A DNA stretch of 51,171 bases from Blattamonas nauphoetae (GCA_033064195.1 JARBJD010000440.1:1-51171), one strand, 5' to 3'; counted from the stretch's first letter, positions 9,389 through 20,796 are shown. Made by a program: numbers and translations. Notes: generated by a model not told the origin, from the letters alone.

Positions 9389-9720
9389 TTCGCTTTCTGA
9401 TGATTTTCCTGTCGAAGAAAATCACGATATCGAGAAAATCTGAAGACAAAAACATAATCAGACCAATCAGATACAACAATTTCGGGAGAGTACTCTGGAA
9501 AATGATGATAACAAAAGAAACATACTGGAACATCACATGGTTGTGCCTTTTCACAATATTCCTCAAGAGGTTTGATGTACTCCACATCATGTATATTGAG
9601 AGGGCCCAATCGGATTCTGGGAAAAATATCAACGAGAATGAAGGTGATCATGATGGGATAAACCAGCGACGAGTACAAGGAGATCTTTCAGCATCATTGG
9701 GTATAGAGTTTGACAGTCGC
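9389..9720 (-). pseudogene. Degenerate exon-like segments related to the 17.4-18.4 kb gene
   Basis: The minus strand here has sequence similar to the fourth exon of the gene at 17357-18374: SDWSDYVFVF compares with FDYWSDFVLVF at both DNA and protein level. Several GT...AG pairs of 30-35 nt can be placed (for example GTATCT...TTCAG and GTGCTT...TCTCAG), but no single reading stays open through them. It could be the 5' part of the gene at 8231-9388 with exons I could not join, or a decayed relative. Confidence 0.35.
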
Positions 9721-9886
9721 CAGAGATCTGGTTTAAAATTGTTTCAAGATAGGTCTGAAAACAATTGAGAGTGATTCCGAGTGAAAATCGTCAAACTTTC
9801 TGTTTCGAAGTGATGTTCTCAACTTGGGGGCGTGAAGAGGTCTTGTGGACAATCATTGTGCTTTAGAACGAGAAATAGTTCGTCTA

Positions 9887-12800
9887 ATGTCCGCAAATAG
9901 CGACAAAAAAGTCTTGATGAAGGATGAGTTCCCGCGATGGAATCTCCTTTGGTTAGATCAAAGAAGAGATTCTATTCAGCATTATCTGACTGTCTTATTA
10001 ACTGGGAAAATTCGGAGGTCACTTTTTGGTTTCTTCCTCTCATTCATGTTGTTTTTGGGAAGAGACCGAATCACAATTCAACGATCACTCCCATTGAAAC
10101 AATCATTGGAGTGTTCAATGATGAGAACTGAATCCAGAACCCCTCCTCAAATCCATCCGTCAAGTGCTCCACCAGCCATCGTGTCGGCAGATCTACCAAT
10201 GATTCGAAGGCTTCAGCTGGTGATAGATTCATGTGTTGGAGTTCTTCAACGAAATGACTTTCTTGATTATGAAACTGAGCTTGGGAATGAAGAACTTTCG
10301 GATCTCTCTCGATTCTTCTATCAGTCTTTTCAGACTTGGATATACTCGACGAATGAGAGCCGTCCACTTTACTCGTACTTGTTCCGCTCTTCCACTTTCT
10401 CTCTCTTTGGTCACATCATATTCAATGCACAAACATTCAAGGAACACAAACAGAACTTATCCTCAACAAACATTCAGACTCTCTTCCCCTCGTTTCTCAA
10501 TATGGTGACTGGAACAGCTGGGATGGGAAAATCCGTGAGCAGATATCCCTTCATCACCCTGTTGATGAGTGCAGGCGTGGAAGTTTGTCACTTTTCCTTT
10601 CTTCATCAGTCTTTTCAGAATGTGACAACGAAGAAAGAAGGGGAAGGGGCATTTGTGTTCACAAAGAGCGGGACGAGGAAAACAGGCATCGTGAAGATCA
10701 AAACGGAATTGAATGGACTTCCGATCAACTTTGATACACCTTCCTATCTCTACACGTATGATGTCAGGTACTTCCAACCAAAAGTCGGTGTTTCTGGGTC
10801 CGCTGCACAAATGTACTATCCAGCTGCTTATACAGTGAGTCCTACTTCATCAAACCCATCCACACCTTCGTTTCTGGGACAAATCTCGGTGCCAAGTGTG
10901 GAATACTTCCCCTATTTCGTGCGTCTTATGATCGGGACCAAACCGTCGAAACAACTCCCACGCACACCTCAATCCACACCCAACCATCATTTCTCAATTC
11001 AAAACCGCCTCCTGGACACCACGTGGCACGTCATTGACGAGTTTGTGCTCTTTCACCTCATCTTTTCTCAGCCTTGAAATTAATGAATATTCCGCAATGA
11101 ACCCGGACGAATTCCATGTTCTCTTCAGTTCACCAGATGGTTCGAGGTGGAGGACACTCAACCGCTCGGATAAGGCTCGACCTCACGTTATCATCGAGTC
11201 TGTCGTTCCGAAGTTCACCAGTCAGGAAGAAGCTGGATTCCTGAATACAGTCGAGGCACGTGATGACATTGAGGCAGAATGCAAAGCAAAAATTCAACGT
11301 GGAGTCGAACTCTTCTCGTTCGTCCCGCGCTTTGTCACAAGTCCATATTTGTGTTCAAAGGCACTTTTCAACATCTCAGGATCACATGGATCGACAATTC
11401 CGCAAAATGAAGCAACTCTCTTCAACGAAAGCACTACGGAGAAGTTGATCCACTTCTCGTGTCCCCAGTTCGACTGCAACAACTGGCACACGGAATTTGC
11501 GACGGATTTGGCAAACCACAGCATATTGGATGCCTTCGGAGTGCGAACGAACGGGAACTATGCCAGATTTCTGAAAACGCTGAAGAATACTCCCGAGAAT
11601 TTTGAAAAGAAGGCCCCGATCTTCCGCACGTTCGTTTTGGATGCGATCGCTCAGGGATTCTTCATCAAACATCCCAAACGCGCCCGTTCCGAAGAGCCAG
11701 TTCAGATTCCAGGTACAGGTTCGCACTCCTCTGGTGCATCAGAAGCCAGACTCCCACCAGTCATTGGAGAGACGAACATTCACATGCGAGGCCCGTCGAA
11801 CATGCGATCTGCCGAGCTGCCCGATCTCAAAACGATTCCTGGATCCAAGCTAAGTGTCTTCACCGAAGACTTGGAGTGTATTTTCGAGAATCACATGAGG
11901 CCATCCACAGTCATCACTCGAGAACTTCCGAAGGCTGAGGACGGGTCCGGTGGAACTCCGCATCAGAGGGATCCAACCGGTGCTCACCAACACCTCCGAT
12001 CGACAGACACGTCACACACGACAAGTACCAATGCCTCAACGCTCGACCGTCGATGTTTGAAGTGCTTCACGTTCGCTCTGAATGTGTTGGGTGGAAACAC
12101 TGTCGGGATTGACTCGATTCTGCTGTTCTTCCAAGTGCGTGAAGACGAAGGCCAGTGGACAATCGACAGACTGTCTGTGATGTTCATCAAGTCGACACTG
12201 GCTTCATACGAGCCGATCTGCGAGTCTGCCCCCAATCTGATGTATCTTTGGCTGTGCCTGCTCTGTGCAGTCTACCATCTCCGACAAGACCAGATCTATC
12301 CGCACTTCATCTTTGTGACGCCCACAGAAGGAAGGACCCAGTATGGATATGGTGCATCCACAGCGTCTTTCATGGATAAACGGAACATTTGGAAACTCCG
12401 TTACGATCCCGATGACGCTCGCCTCGAGGCCGTCCAGAACAACGGGCGGTTGATGGTGGACAATGTTGACCCTCTGCCTCCAAATGACGATCCGAATCAT
12501 TTTCGATGTGCTTTCTGCGGACTGATCTTGACGGAGCTGTTTGTCGATCACAAGTGCGATTATGTCAGACGCAAGACAGCCCACGGCTCTTCGAAAGACA
12601 CTGTGTGGACAGTCACCTCTTCGGACATTGCCATTCGAATGTCTGATCACCCCGAGTCCATGACGGGAGTGCACTTTCCTCAACACACACCGAAGTTGGT
12701 TTTCAACCTGCACAACGCTTCAAACAGAGGTGACGATGGTTATGGTGATCAACAGCGTGTTTTCGAAATTGAATTCTCGAATACGGAAATTAGAGTCCTT

Positions 12801-15591
12801 CCAACCATCCACCCTGCTCCCGGAGTCTTCGAGATGATGGACGTGATGATGATCCCTGTCGATCAACCAGTACCACCGAATCATCCTCCCGCCGCTGTGA
12901 ACCATCCACAACTGACGAAGAGAAGTGTCATTTCAATCCACCCCACCCAGCCTCTGCCGCACTTTTTCTCACTTGTGCCGCCGATGTCAACAAACACTGT
13001 CGACCACCAAACGACTGACCAACTCCCTCAGTTTTCGCTTCTTCTCGCAACCGAGCGTAATCTTGGTGTTCCTGTGGAACGACTTGGCCTGGATGTTTCC
13101 GATCCAACGAGTCATCTGCACGCCACGTTGAACATGATCCATCTGTGGGTCAACGGATGCAAAATCACTTTTTCTGAGACAGGAGGACAGATCATTCCTG
13201 GAAAGAAGATTGTAGCCAGTCGTGATTTCGATGATCTTGATTTGTGGAAGAACGAGAGCTTACCAATCACTCCAATGCACATCCCGATGAGCTGCTTTGG
13301 CACTCTGCCTGTCTTCGTCAATCGGACCAACTGTTACACGCAGTCCGACATCCGAAGTCTGCTGTTGTCGCCGGATCAGTCTCTTCCATCCCCGTCTGCC
13401 CTGTCAATGTTCAACCAACACATTGGAAAAGGTACGCAGCTGTCACCTGATGAAGTTGCTCGTCTCCTCAAGATGCCGTCAGCAAGGACTCCTCTCCTCT
13501 CCGCCGATGTTGCTCCTCTCTCAGCTCGAATCCCGCGCCTGAAATCAGTCAACGAGTATGATCTCCAATTGTTGCTCTCTGTTGTGAATGGGACACAAAA
13601 TCGAATTTCGGAGATCTTGGGGCATTGTTGTGAGTATCTCGACTCTCCGCCACGACTCCCGCAAGATAAGACTGCTCTCGACGCCATGGAACTGAATCTG
13701 AGCAACGGCTATTCGACAGCATGCCAGCGATTGCAGCCATTCTTGGACCGCCTCAAAACGGGAGACGGAACCTCGAATGCATTTGGAGAGGACTCGTTTG
13801 AATTGAGATGTTTGGAAGACGACGCGCTTCTGCCTCGCTGGCACCAGAGTCTCCTGATTCCTTGGGTGATGAACGACACTCAGCGTCGAGCAGCACAATA
13901 TCCTCTGGAGCGTCTCTCCTCTGAACCATTGCCAAGACACGACCGATGGAATCTGATGGCGTGCATGATAATTCATGCACCAATTTGCCAGTCGGACAGA
14001 ATCCTCCTCACACCGGCTATCAATCAGTCCTTCGATGATGCAAACAAGGCCGAATTCACATCGCTTGTGGATGGTTATTCGGACAAGTCTTCCGAACAAC
14101 AGTTGGATCTCGAGATTCAGAGTTATTCTGTCCTCTGGGATCAGACACTGTGGAAGCTCAGAAACGGAGGATCGCTCACAAAACAGGAAGCGCAGTTTCT
14201 GCACAGCTTGCTTTCCAAACAGGCGCCGAAACTGGACAACACAGACGATCTGATTGTCAACATCAAGAATTGTTCGATCTCCTCGAAGGATAGGGAAACG
14301 CTGATTGCTCTGGTCTGTGGCTTGCCAAGACTGACGGCTGAATTCAGACACAACATTCTGCGCAACATGACTGCCCTCACCGAAGACGAACGACACGAAC
14401 TGATGTCAAGCTCAGATTCGATGTTGGTGTGGAATTGCATCTCCAATCAGGTGTCAGCCACTGAACAGAACATGGCAGACATGTTTGAGAGTTTTCGAGG
14501 AACGAAAACTTTGACCACACCTCAAAAGAAGAACTTGAAAGAAGAAATGAACAGAATCAGGAGCAGAATCACTGAAACACATCTTCATCTCTTTGAACGT
14601 CTCAAAGAGCGGCAATTCTGTCGGAAAGACTTTGCCGCTCTTCTTTGCTGTCCGAATGGGGGACGATCGTTTTGTTTTCCCGCTTTGGATGTGCTGTTCG
14701 CTCCACCACCTCGTCCTCCAGTTACCAACACCATCGAGACGTTCGAAAAAGCTCGCGACTCGCATGATTCCAAACGACGATGTAGAATGTTTGGCCGTCC
14801 AAAACTGGCTTGTCGGAGCCGTTCGAGGTCTCATTCCTCTTCTGAACCTTCGTTGAACGGTAAGGATGACGAATCCTTCTCTCAGGAAAACAAAACGTTT
14901 ATACACTTTTTGGTCATTTCACGAGGTAAAAAAAACGTTTTTCTTTCACTTCACGACAGATGTGAGAAAATTTTTGAAAACTTGGGACAGCAAGCCCCCG
15001 TACCACTTATCAAAAACTTTCGTCTGGTGGATAATTAGTTGTGAATGAGCATCATTCGGTGGTTGATGACTTGTTTTGGTGCCTCTAGAGGAAATACCAC
15101 ACTTTTTTTCTCCTCTCATTTTCTCACTCTCTAGTCGTTATATTGAGCGATCGGTGGATTTATTCTAAATAAAAAGGAACAATATGTTGAAAGTTTCTAA
15201 TAGCAATCAGTTTTGTAACCTAGATCGATTTTTCACCCCTTTTTTTGACCTATGATCTATCCGAAAAAAATTACAGATTTATGTAGTCAGAGTCCTCCTC
15301 ATTCAGAAAGTTTAAAAAAAAACCGAGAAACTTCGTTTTTACGAGCTGGGGTACGCTCCCAAGTTTTCAAAAATTTTCTCACAGATTATGTTCAGACATG
15401 ATTCAAGACAATCTTCACGCAGAGTCTTCATCTCTCCTCTGGCAAAATGGAAAGCACCTGATTCACAACTGTCTCGTCGCTCTCAACCTCTCACTCCCCA
15501 CAATCAAGAAGTCAAACGAGTTGCTTCTCCAGAAAACAGACATTCCGAGAAAGCAAGATCATCAAGATTATCATCAGTCACAGAAGGATGA
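9887..15591 (+). CDS. Large RHS/Crinkler-type P-loop NTPase, four or more exons (about 1,725 aa)
   Basis: Introns are read at 11041-11071 (31 nt, phase 2), 14860-14885 (26 nt, phase 1) and 14926-15395 (470 nt, phase 2, containing a MITE). All frames agree and the protein ends at TGA 15589-15591. Exon 1 holds Walker A GTAGMGKS. The first intron lies exactly inside the Walker B region, so splicing creates VIDD. Then follow an SSPDGSRW element and FVPRF, matching the order of P-loop, hhhDD, SSPN-like and G-G-x-P-R-like motifs of RHS/Crinkler NTPases. The middle has a possible zinc cluster (CAFCGLI...DHKCDY) and about 700 unrecognised residues. The tail is Arg/Ser-rich (CRSRSRSHSSSEP; DSRQSSRRVF), which suggests nuclear location. 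The first in-frame ATG is at 9887, but an ATG at 9937 in another frame (MESPLVRSKKRFYSAL) with an extra intron is an alternative start. Confidence 0.6.
14962..15382. mobile_element. 421-bp MITE inside an intron
   Basis: Perfect 26-bp terminal inverted repeats lie at 14962-14987 (beginning GTGAGAAAATTTTTG) and 15357-15382. They are flanked by a direct AGAT at 14958-14961 and 15383-15386 that fits a 4-bp target duplication. No coding capacity. Removing the element plus one AGAT leaves a 45-nt GT-AG intron, the same size class as the other introns nearby. The superfamily is not clear from TIR and target alone. Confidence 0.75.
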
Positions 15592-16641
15592 GGTGCTTGT
15601 CAGAGCAAGCAGGTTCCCGAATGACCTGTCGAGCAGACATCCAACAGCACCCACCACATCCTCCACGCCTTCCTCCCAAAGACACACACGCAGCTGAGAA
15701 GCTATCTGGGCGAAAGACGAATCAAAGGGCGGGTGGAAGAGGATGGAGTTGAGGAGCATCTGCCACAGAAAGGGAAGATCGCGGTTGTTTTTCTTTGACT
15801 GACGAGAGAAAGGAAACTCAACCATCCCATTCAACATCCACATCGCCGCAAACTGAAGATTCTCGGAGAACGACAGACCCGTCTCGGATGGACTCCAGTC
15901 TTCCTCGTTTGTGGGAGGGAGTGCGTCTGACGTGTTTTCTTCAGTCAACGCCCAACGGACGAGACCGATGTCCATTGGGAAAGAAGGGTACGGTTTTTGC
16001 TGAAGGTTGGTGAGGCGATGAAGATGGAATTCTGAAAAGATCGCGTTCGCCGTGCTGAACAAAATTCCATTCCAATGTTTGAGGTTTTCTTGTTCAATCT
16101 GGGCCTGTTTTGCTCTGACGAAAGGGATGAATGTGTGCAGAAGGCGAGGGACACGAATGACGAACTCCAAAGCCAACTTCACACGAAGTGGGTTGGGGAG
16201 GCAGTAACTCATATGAATGTTCCTGTGTTCTTCTTCACTTTGATCAGATGCGTCGATATCCAGGCGTGATCGAAGGATTGACTTTGCACGATTGATCTGG
16301 AGGTTCAGAATGTCGTCAAGCACTGTTTTGGTGAACACAGAGCCTGACCTCCATTTCTCGAATGTTGTTTGGAGCCAGCCAGTCAGTTTCAGACAGATCC
16401 TGAACAGGTGCGATTCATTCATGGCGTGATTGTTCGGCTCAGAGAAAATGTTCTCACTGGAATCATGATCGTTGTGCGTCGTGTCTATCGATGCAGTGGG
16501 TTTGTGGTTGGATGGGAGACAAACAGAGGCAGCCGAGAAAAGAGCAGAGACTAACAAGCATGCCACTCGATGGAGGAAGACAGTTGGGGTTGATTTTTGA
16601 GCGTCAAACGTGTTGCTTCTGACAGTTCGAGGATTCTCCAC
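15574..16641 (-). CDS. Hypothetical protein, 5' end unresolved (at least 355 aa)
   Basis: A minus-strand frame ending at TAA or TGA near 15574, almost touching the 3' end of the plus-strand NTPase gene (convergent, overlapping by about 18 bp). The frame is open further upstream to about 16755 without an ATG, so a 5' exon is probably missing. The upstream part would be acidic (GNERDTEQEAESEETEQEAE). A hydrophobic stretch, FLHRVACLLVSALFSAASVC, lies near residue 22 and could be a membrane or signal segment. The rest looks helical with aromatic residues (for example PNPLRVKLALEFVIRVPRLL and LQFAAMWMLNGMVEFPF). I do not recognise the family. Confidence 0.5.
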   Translation of the reverse strand: MENPRTVRSNTFDAQKSTPTVFLHRVACLLVSALFSAASVCLPSNHKPTASIDTTHNDHDSSENIFSEPNNHAMNESHLFRICLKLTGWLQTTFEKWRSGSVFTKTVLDDILNLQINRAKSILRSRLDIDASDQSEEEHRNIHMSYCLPNPLRVKLALEFVIRVPRLLHTFIPFVRAKQAQIEQENLKHWNGILFSTANAIFSEFHLHRLTNLQQKPYPSFPMDIGLVRWALTEENTSDALPPTNEEDWSPSETGLSFSENLQFAAMWMLNGMVEFPFSRQSKKNNRDLPFLWQMLLNSILFHPPFDSSFAQIASQLRVCLWEEGVEDVVGAVGCLLDRSFGNLLALTSTSSFCD

Positions 16642-16755
16642 ACTTTCTGCTTCTTGTTCAGTTTCTTCAGATTCTGCTTCTTGTTCTGTATCTCTCTCAT
16701 TCCCTTCATCCGTTGCTGTCTCATTCGCAGGCTTCTGATTTGATCCCAGTGATCC

Positions 16756-17356
16756 CAGTCGGATCTGATCCCACTAAATACCTACAATACCATTTCGTTT
16801 CTTTCATTTCAAAAAAGTCTTCTTATATATGATATTTGAATGGAAAAAAAAGTAAAAAGGAAAATGGTCACTTCATAGATCATGAAAATGCAAACTTTGG
16901 GTGCTGCTGTTTCAGTTTGTTCTACAACAATAATTATTAAAACAAGTCGATAATGCGTTATTATGTCTTCTTTGATGGTTTTTTCTCACTGACTAAAGTC
17001 AATGAAGGGAATACATCGAAAAAAGAAGTGTTGGTGATTGTGATCGTGCGTGTTTTTGGGAAATAAGAGCTGTCTGAAATATTGAAGAGCATTATGTGAA
17101 AACAAGAAGTGAATTGAACATGATTAATGAAGTGATAATGAGAAAATCTCAAAGGAAAAGAGTTGAAATTTGATCTCAGTCCAAATTTAGGCACTGACAT
17201 CAATTGATCCCAGTTTTACCTATTTTGATGGGACTACTCAGATGCCTGCTCATTCGTGTCTTCGTCTCGTTCCTCCTCTGTCTCTCTTCTTCCCAGTAGC
17301 ATCCACACTCCTTCTGCGAACGACAGAGTGTCTTCTTTCGTTCTTCCCTCGCCCAG
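16756..17356. other. Intergenic stretch with repeated GATCCCAGT words, no gene recognised
   Basis: The short word gatcccagt occurs at about 16742-16760 in close succession and again near 17208 (tgatcccagttttacc). The DNA between is AT-rich. Frames here are short and unconvincing, so it may be an old non-autonomous repeat. Confidence 0.3.
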
Positions 17357-18374
17357 TCACTCCAACTCCAAATCTCCACGTCGAACCTCTCGCTCCAACA
17401 GAAGTCTCTCCAACTCGCCTTCCGACATCTCAAACATGCGGGCCAGGAGGTGTCGAGCTGGTTTGTGGAATGCTTCGTCCGACACGATGCTCAGCAGAGA
17501 CAGAAACAGCACATCAAAGGCGAGGTCAGTTCTGTCAGATGAATCCGGGTCAATGTCATATGCTAGATCGGGAGGAGCGGAGAGATATCGGGACAGATTG
17601 TGGATGGAGAAGCGTGTGTTGATGTCGTCGATGGCAGAGATGAGAAGAGGAGTCGGTCGAGTGAGGACGATTTGGATCTGTTCAGAAGGAGTTTGTGAAG
17701 GTTGGCAACTGTCGACAAGAAACTCCATCAAAAACCACTTCAAAGTGTGCTCCTGAAGTGTTCTCAGCATCAGCCTCAGTCCAACTCGATGTGAAAGGAA
17801 TTGATACACAAAATCGGAGAACTTGACCAAATGATGAAGCAAAATGTGAACACACGTCTTCTGTCGAGTTCACAGGGATGTTGTCGTTTTGCCACGCAAT
17901 AATGATTTGTGAAAGGACCTTGACCAACATATTCTCACAGTTTTCGGATATTGTGGATTGGACTGCGAGAATGAAAACGAGAACGAAATCAGACCAATAA
18001 TCAAAAGACAGTCCATGACACACTTCTGCAGATGCTGAAAAAATCAACGATAAACGAGACATACAACACGGTTGGGAATGAAATATTGCCTGAACGGCTC
18101 AGAGAAGCCGTCTTCGAACCATCCCACATTCTCGTCAGACACAATTGGTTCTGATCCTGAAATACGAAAATATGGTTCAGCCAAAGATGAAGTGGACGTA
18201 CCTCGGAGACGATCGAGAAGACATTGAATGGAATCCTCTTTGAAGAGACCGAAGGTGTTTCTGAGAAGTTCCTGTTCCTTGGTCTGACGAGATAATAATG
18301 AAACTGGTCAAGCAAACAGTTGGATTCTCAAGAGAGATTGATCGGTTCCACCAGTCTCCCTGACGATTAAACAT
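17357..18374 (-). CDS. Five-exon gene of unknown family (289 aa)
   Basis: Minus-strand exons are 18374-18318, 18283-18202, 18156-18070, 18034-17856 and 17821-17357. The introns are 34, 45, 35 and 34 nt, with phases 0, 1, 1 and 0, and the total coding length is 870 nt. The start is ATG 18372-18374 (MFNRQGDWWNRSI). The joined product passes TKEQELLRNTFGLFKEDSIQ, IVSDENVGWFEDGFSEPFRQ, SFDYWSDFVLVFILAVQSTI and SDFVYQFLSHRVGLRLMLRT, and ends in acidic, helical sequence (SEGELERLLLEREVRRG). The coding frame of exon 4 is supported by the paralogous copy at 20797-21283: differences between the two fall mostly at third codon positions. The third intron has an unusual GTGTTG donor. It looks helical and soluble; function unknown. 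Confidence 0.62.
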
Positions 18375-18564
18375 TGTTGAATCCTGAGATGGTACGATCG
18401 AACCATGGTTTTTATCTTTTGCCAGTCTCGGACTCTATCTTGTTAGAATTGCATTCAACACCTTGGTATATAGTCACTAACACGATCATACAACCGATAC
18501 TGTTTTCTGAATCCGGAATTACTCCCTCAATCATCAACAAAACGTGTTGACTCTTCCATAAACA

Positions 18565-20646
18565 CTATTCCAGGTCTATTCTTCTCACGGCCTGATCCAG
18601 GATTTGAAGATGAGCGGTGGTCAAGTTCGATCTGTCCTTTCTTTTCGTGAAATGAAGGGTGGAAAATTCTCTTTCCGTGTCCACGGTTGTTGTTGAGATG
18701 GTTTTGATGATTATGAGGATCGGGAACATTGCAGTGTCTGATTTGAAGGCCATGTCTGTCAACAGTAGATCCAGTATGGCTCCTGGTGATCTCGAAACTG
18801 CGCTAAAGTTGAGACGGTATAATGACTTCATATGGTGCCAATGATCAACAATTTCGGGTTTTAGGTCATCTTCGATGAAATTGGGAAATCTAGATGCGAG
18901 AGAGAGAATTGGATAATCTGTTTCGGGAGAATGAGGTGTTAGCATAAATTCGTGCGAGATGAAATTGAGATCGGAACTTTCGTCTGGTTGTTGAAAGCGC
19001 ACCAACAGTCGTTCGCGAAGTGATTGGGCCATTTGAATGCATTCGTCCACAACTACTGGCATAAATGGTTCGAAGTTGATAAAATGTAATGCTGTCAGTG
19101 TTTGTTGAAGTTCTGTTCGAACTACATCCGATGTCAACGAGCCAAGTTCAACGCGCAGAGAGTCGATCACTGTCTTCGAATCAGCCAGTGATATAGATGT
19201 TCGTTGGAGGAGATTGTTCGTTTCTGATGTTCGATTGAGGAGGAGGACGATCGAAGCGATTCGGAGTAGATTCTCTGGATTCGACATCGTTGCGCAGAGT
19301 TGGATGGTCTTTTCCGTCCTATCATCAGCGAGGACTTGTAGGATGATATCACGGTACAGGAGAGTTTCGCTGAGAGCACTTCGACACGTTATCCATCTGG
19401 TTTTAACTGGCTTCGTAAGTTTTCTGGGCTGAAGATTAGCACTGTCAATCAATTTTCGAAATTTGTTTTGATTTGAATGACTCTTCGTGATTTTGTGTAT
19501 GAATCGAATTGAGTCTTCGACTAGCTGCCGTGAGAGAGGGAAACGAATGGACTGAAATACGTCTTTCAAAGAGAGCTGAAATTTATGTGCCTTGCAGTGG
19601 ATGTGTAGTGATTTCGATTTATTTTGTCTAAGTTGCCCAACGAAGCCATCATGCACTCCTGTCATGGCTGGGTCACCATCTGTGGTGACAGAGATGATCT
19701 GACCCAGATCGAGATTCTCAGCAGCAAGAATTGTAGAAACTCCATCAAAGATGTGTTTTCCCGATCCTCCATCCTTCAATTCGTAGAGTCCAACCAGTAG
19801 TGTGACCTCTTGATGCGCTTTAGACAAAAAACGCAAATTAACACACAATGTTGAGATGGAACTGGAATCTGTAGATGTATCGATCATCAAGCTGAGAGGG
19901 GTTTTTGTGGTGATATCAGCAACCTTTTTTGCGAAGAATACATCATCAATGGCTTCAGCAATTGTCCAGAACAAACGGTCATCTGATCCTTCAGAGTCTG
20001 TCACGAACTGCTCATTGTCGGTTGAGTTGAGGAGATCAGTGAGCGATTTAAAGTCGGCAATTGGATTGAGCCGCTTTGCAACGTAGTGGCAAGCTCGAAC
20101 TTGATTCTGCCGGTGTCGATCAATTCCGTGGATATCAATCGCTGCAATATCATTGATAGCCTGTTCAGCCTGCATCCATCTTTTTAGAGCTTCCTTGTGT
20201 GTCTTCGATGTGATATGTCCATGAAGGCTGTTGGTGGCGGAGGGGACTGCTGGTTTCGTCACATACTGGTGTCGTGAATTTTGGAGGAAGGATTGCGATG
20301 CAGCGCAAATCCTACACGTTATCCCACTTGTTGAGAGGGTGAACAGCGAGAGTCCATCATCAAAGATGAATTTAGGATACGAGATCCATCTTTGGAATTT
20401 TTGGATGTCATCTTCAGACAAATCAGAAGGTAAATGTTGAGAATCATCTGTGTCACAACATGATGTATCATCCTGTGATGAACTTGAATCCGATTCATCC
20501 GGATAGTTTTGGTCATTCTGTGGGGAATGTGAGAGTTCCGATTGTGTTTGATCTTGCTGCATTCTGAGCTGGATTCGTTGCTTCTCCTGGAAGATATTGC
20601 GCAGTTCCATCAAAGTTGGTTGTCTAGTCAAGTTTGTTTGTGACAT
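18565..20646 (-). CDS. hAT-family transposase (693 aa)
   Basis: The likely start is ATG 20644-20646 (MSQTNLTRQPTLMELRNIFQ). The open frame runs on upstream only because it fuses by chance to a gene remnant. Residues 1-90 are Gln/Ser/Asp-rich. A TTF/BED-type zinc finger follows (TCRICAAS with HGHITSKTHKEAL, about 115-165). The RNase H-like core has SLMIDTSTDSSSISTLCVNL and VTTDGDPAMTGVHDG, and CKAHKFQLSLKDVF follows. The C-terminus is a hAT dimerisation segment (TVDTEREFSTLHFTKRKDRS). This architecture is that of KIAA1586/ZMYM-like hAT transposases. The frame is intact and the acidic residues expected of the DDE core are plausible. No convincing 8-bp target duplication or CAG-type terminal repeat pair was found, so element ends are undefined. 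Confidence 0.82.
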   Translation of the reverse strand: MSQTNLTRQPTLMELRNIFQEKQRIQLRMQQDQTQSELSHSPQNDQNYPDESDSSSSQDDTSCCDTDDSQHLPSDLSEDDIQKFQRWISYPKFIFDDGLSLFTLSTSGITCRICAASQSFLQNSRHQYVTKPAVPSATNSLHGHITSKTHKEALKRWMQAEQAINDIAAIDIHGIDRHRQNQVRACHYVAKRLNPIADFKSLTDLLNSTDNEQFVTDSEGSDDRLFWTIAEAIDDVFFAKKVADITTKTPLSLMIDTSTDSSSISTLCVNLRFLSKAHQEVTLLVGLYELKDGGSGKHIFDGVSTILAAENLDLGQIISVTTDGDPAMTGVHDGFVGQLRQNKSKSLHIHCKAHKFQLSLKDVFQSIRFPLSRQLVEDSIRFIHKITKSHSNQNKFRKLIDSANLQPRKLTKPVKTRWITCRSALSETLLYRDIILQVLADDRTEKTIQLCATMSNPENLLRIASIVLLLNRTSETNNLLQRTSISLADSKTVIDSLRVELGSLTSDVVRTELQQTLTALHFINFEPFMPVVVDECIQMAQSLRERLLVRFQQPDESSDLNFISHEFMLTPHSPETDYPILSLASRFPNFIEDDLKPEIVDHWHHMKSLYRLNFSAVSRSPGAILDLLLTDMAFKSDTAMFPILIIIKTISTTTVDTEREFSTLHFTKRKDRSNLTTAHLQILDQAVRRIDLE

Positions 20647-20728
20647 GAGGAAGACTCTGGGTAGAAAGAGAATGACAAGAGAAAAATAGATACGCCGAAA
20701 TAGGAAGTGGATCAGACCACCATTTCCA

Positions 20729-20756
20729 TGAGGTGTGATCCAATGATCACACCTCA
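20729..20756. repeat. Perfect 12-bp-stem palindrome upstream of the transposase gene
   Basis: TGAGGTGTGATC, loop CAAT, then GATCACACCTCA. It lies 83 bp upstream of the transposase ATG, between that start and the truncated gene copy. It could be a subterminal transposase-binding site or a cruciform. Confidence 0.6.
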
Positions 20757-20796
20757 AACAGGAATCTACACACCTACTCAGATCCCTGAATATGTG

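Noticed and set aside
9845-15038. Two overlapping plus-strand genes (410 aa and 1,334 aa)
   Set aside because: A 31-nt GT-AG intron at 11041-11071 joins them in frame and completes a Walker B motif; further introns replace the apparent 3' end at 15038.
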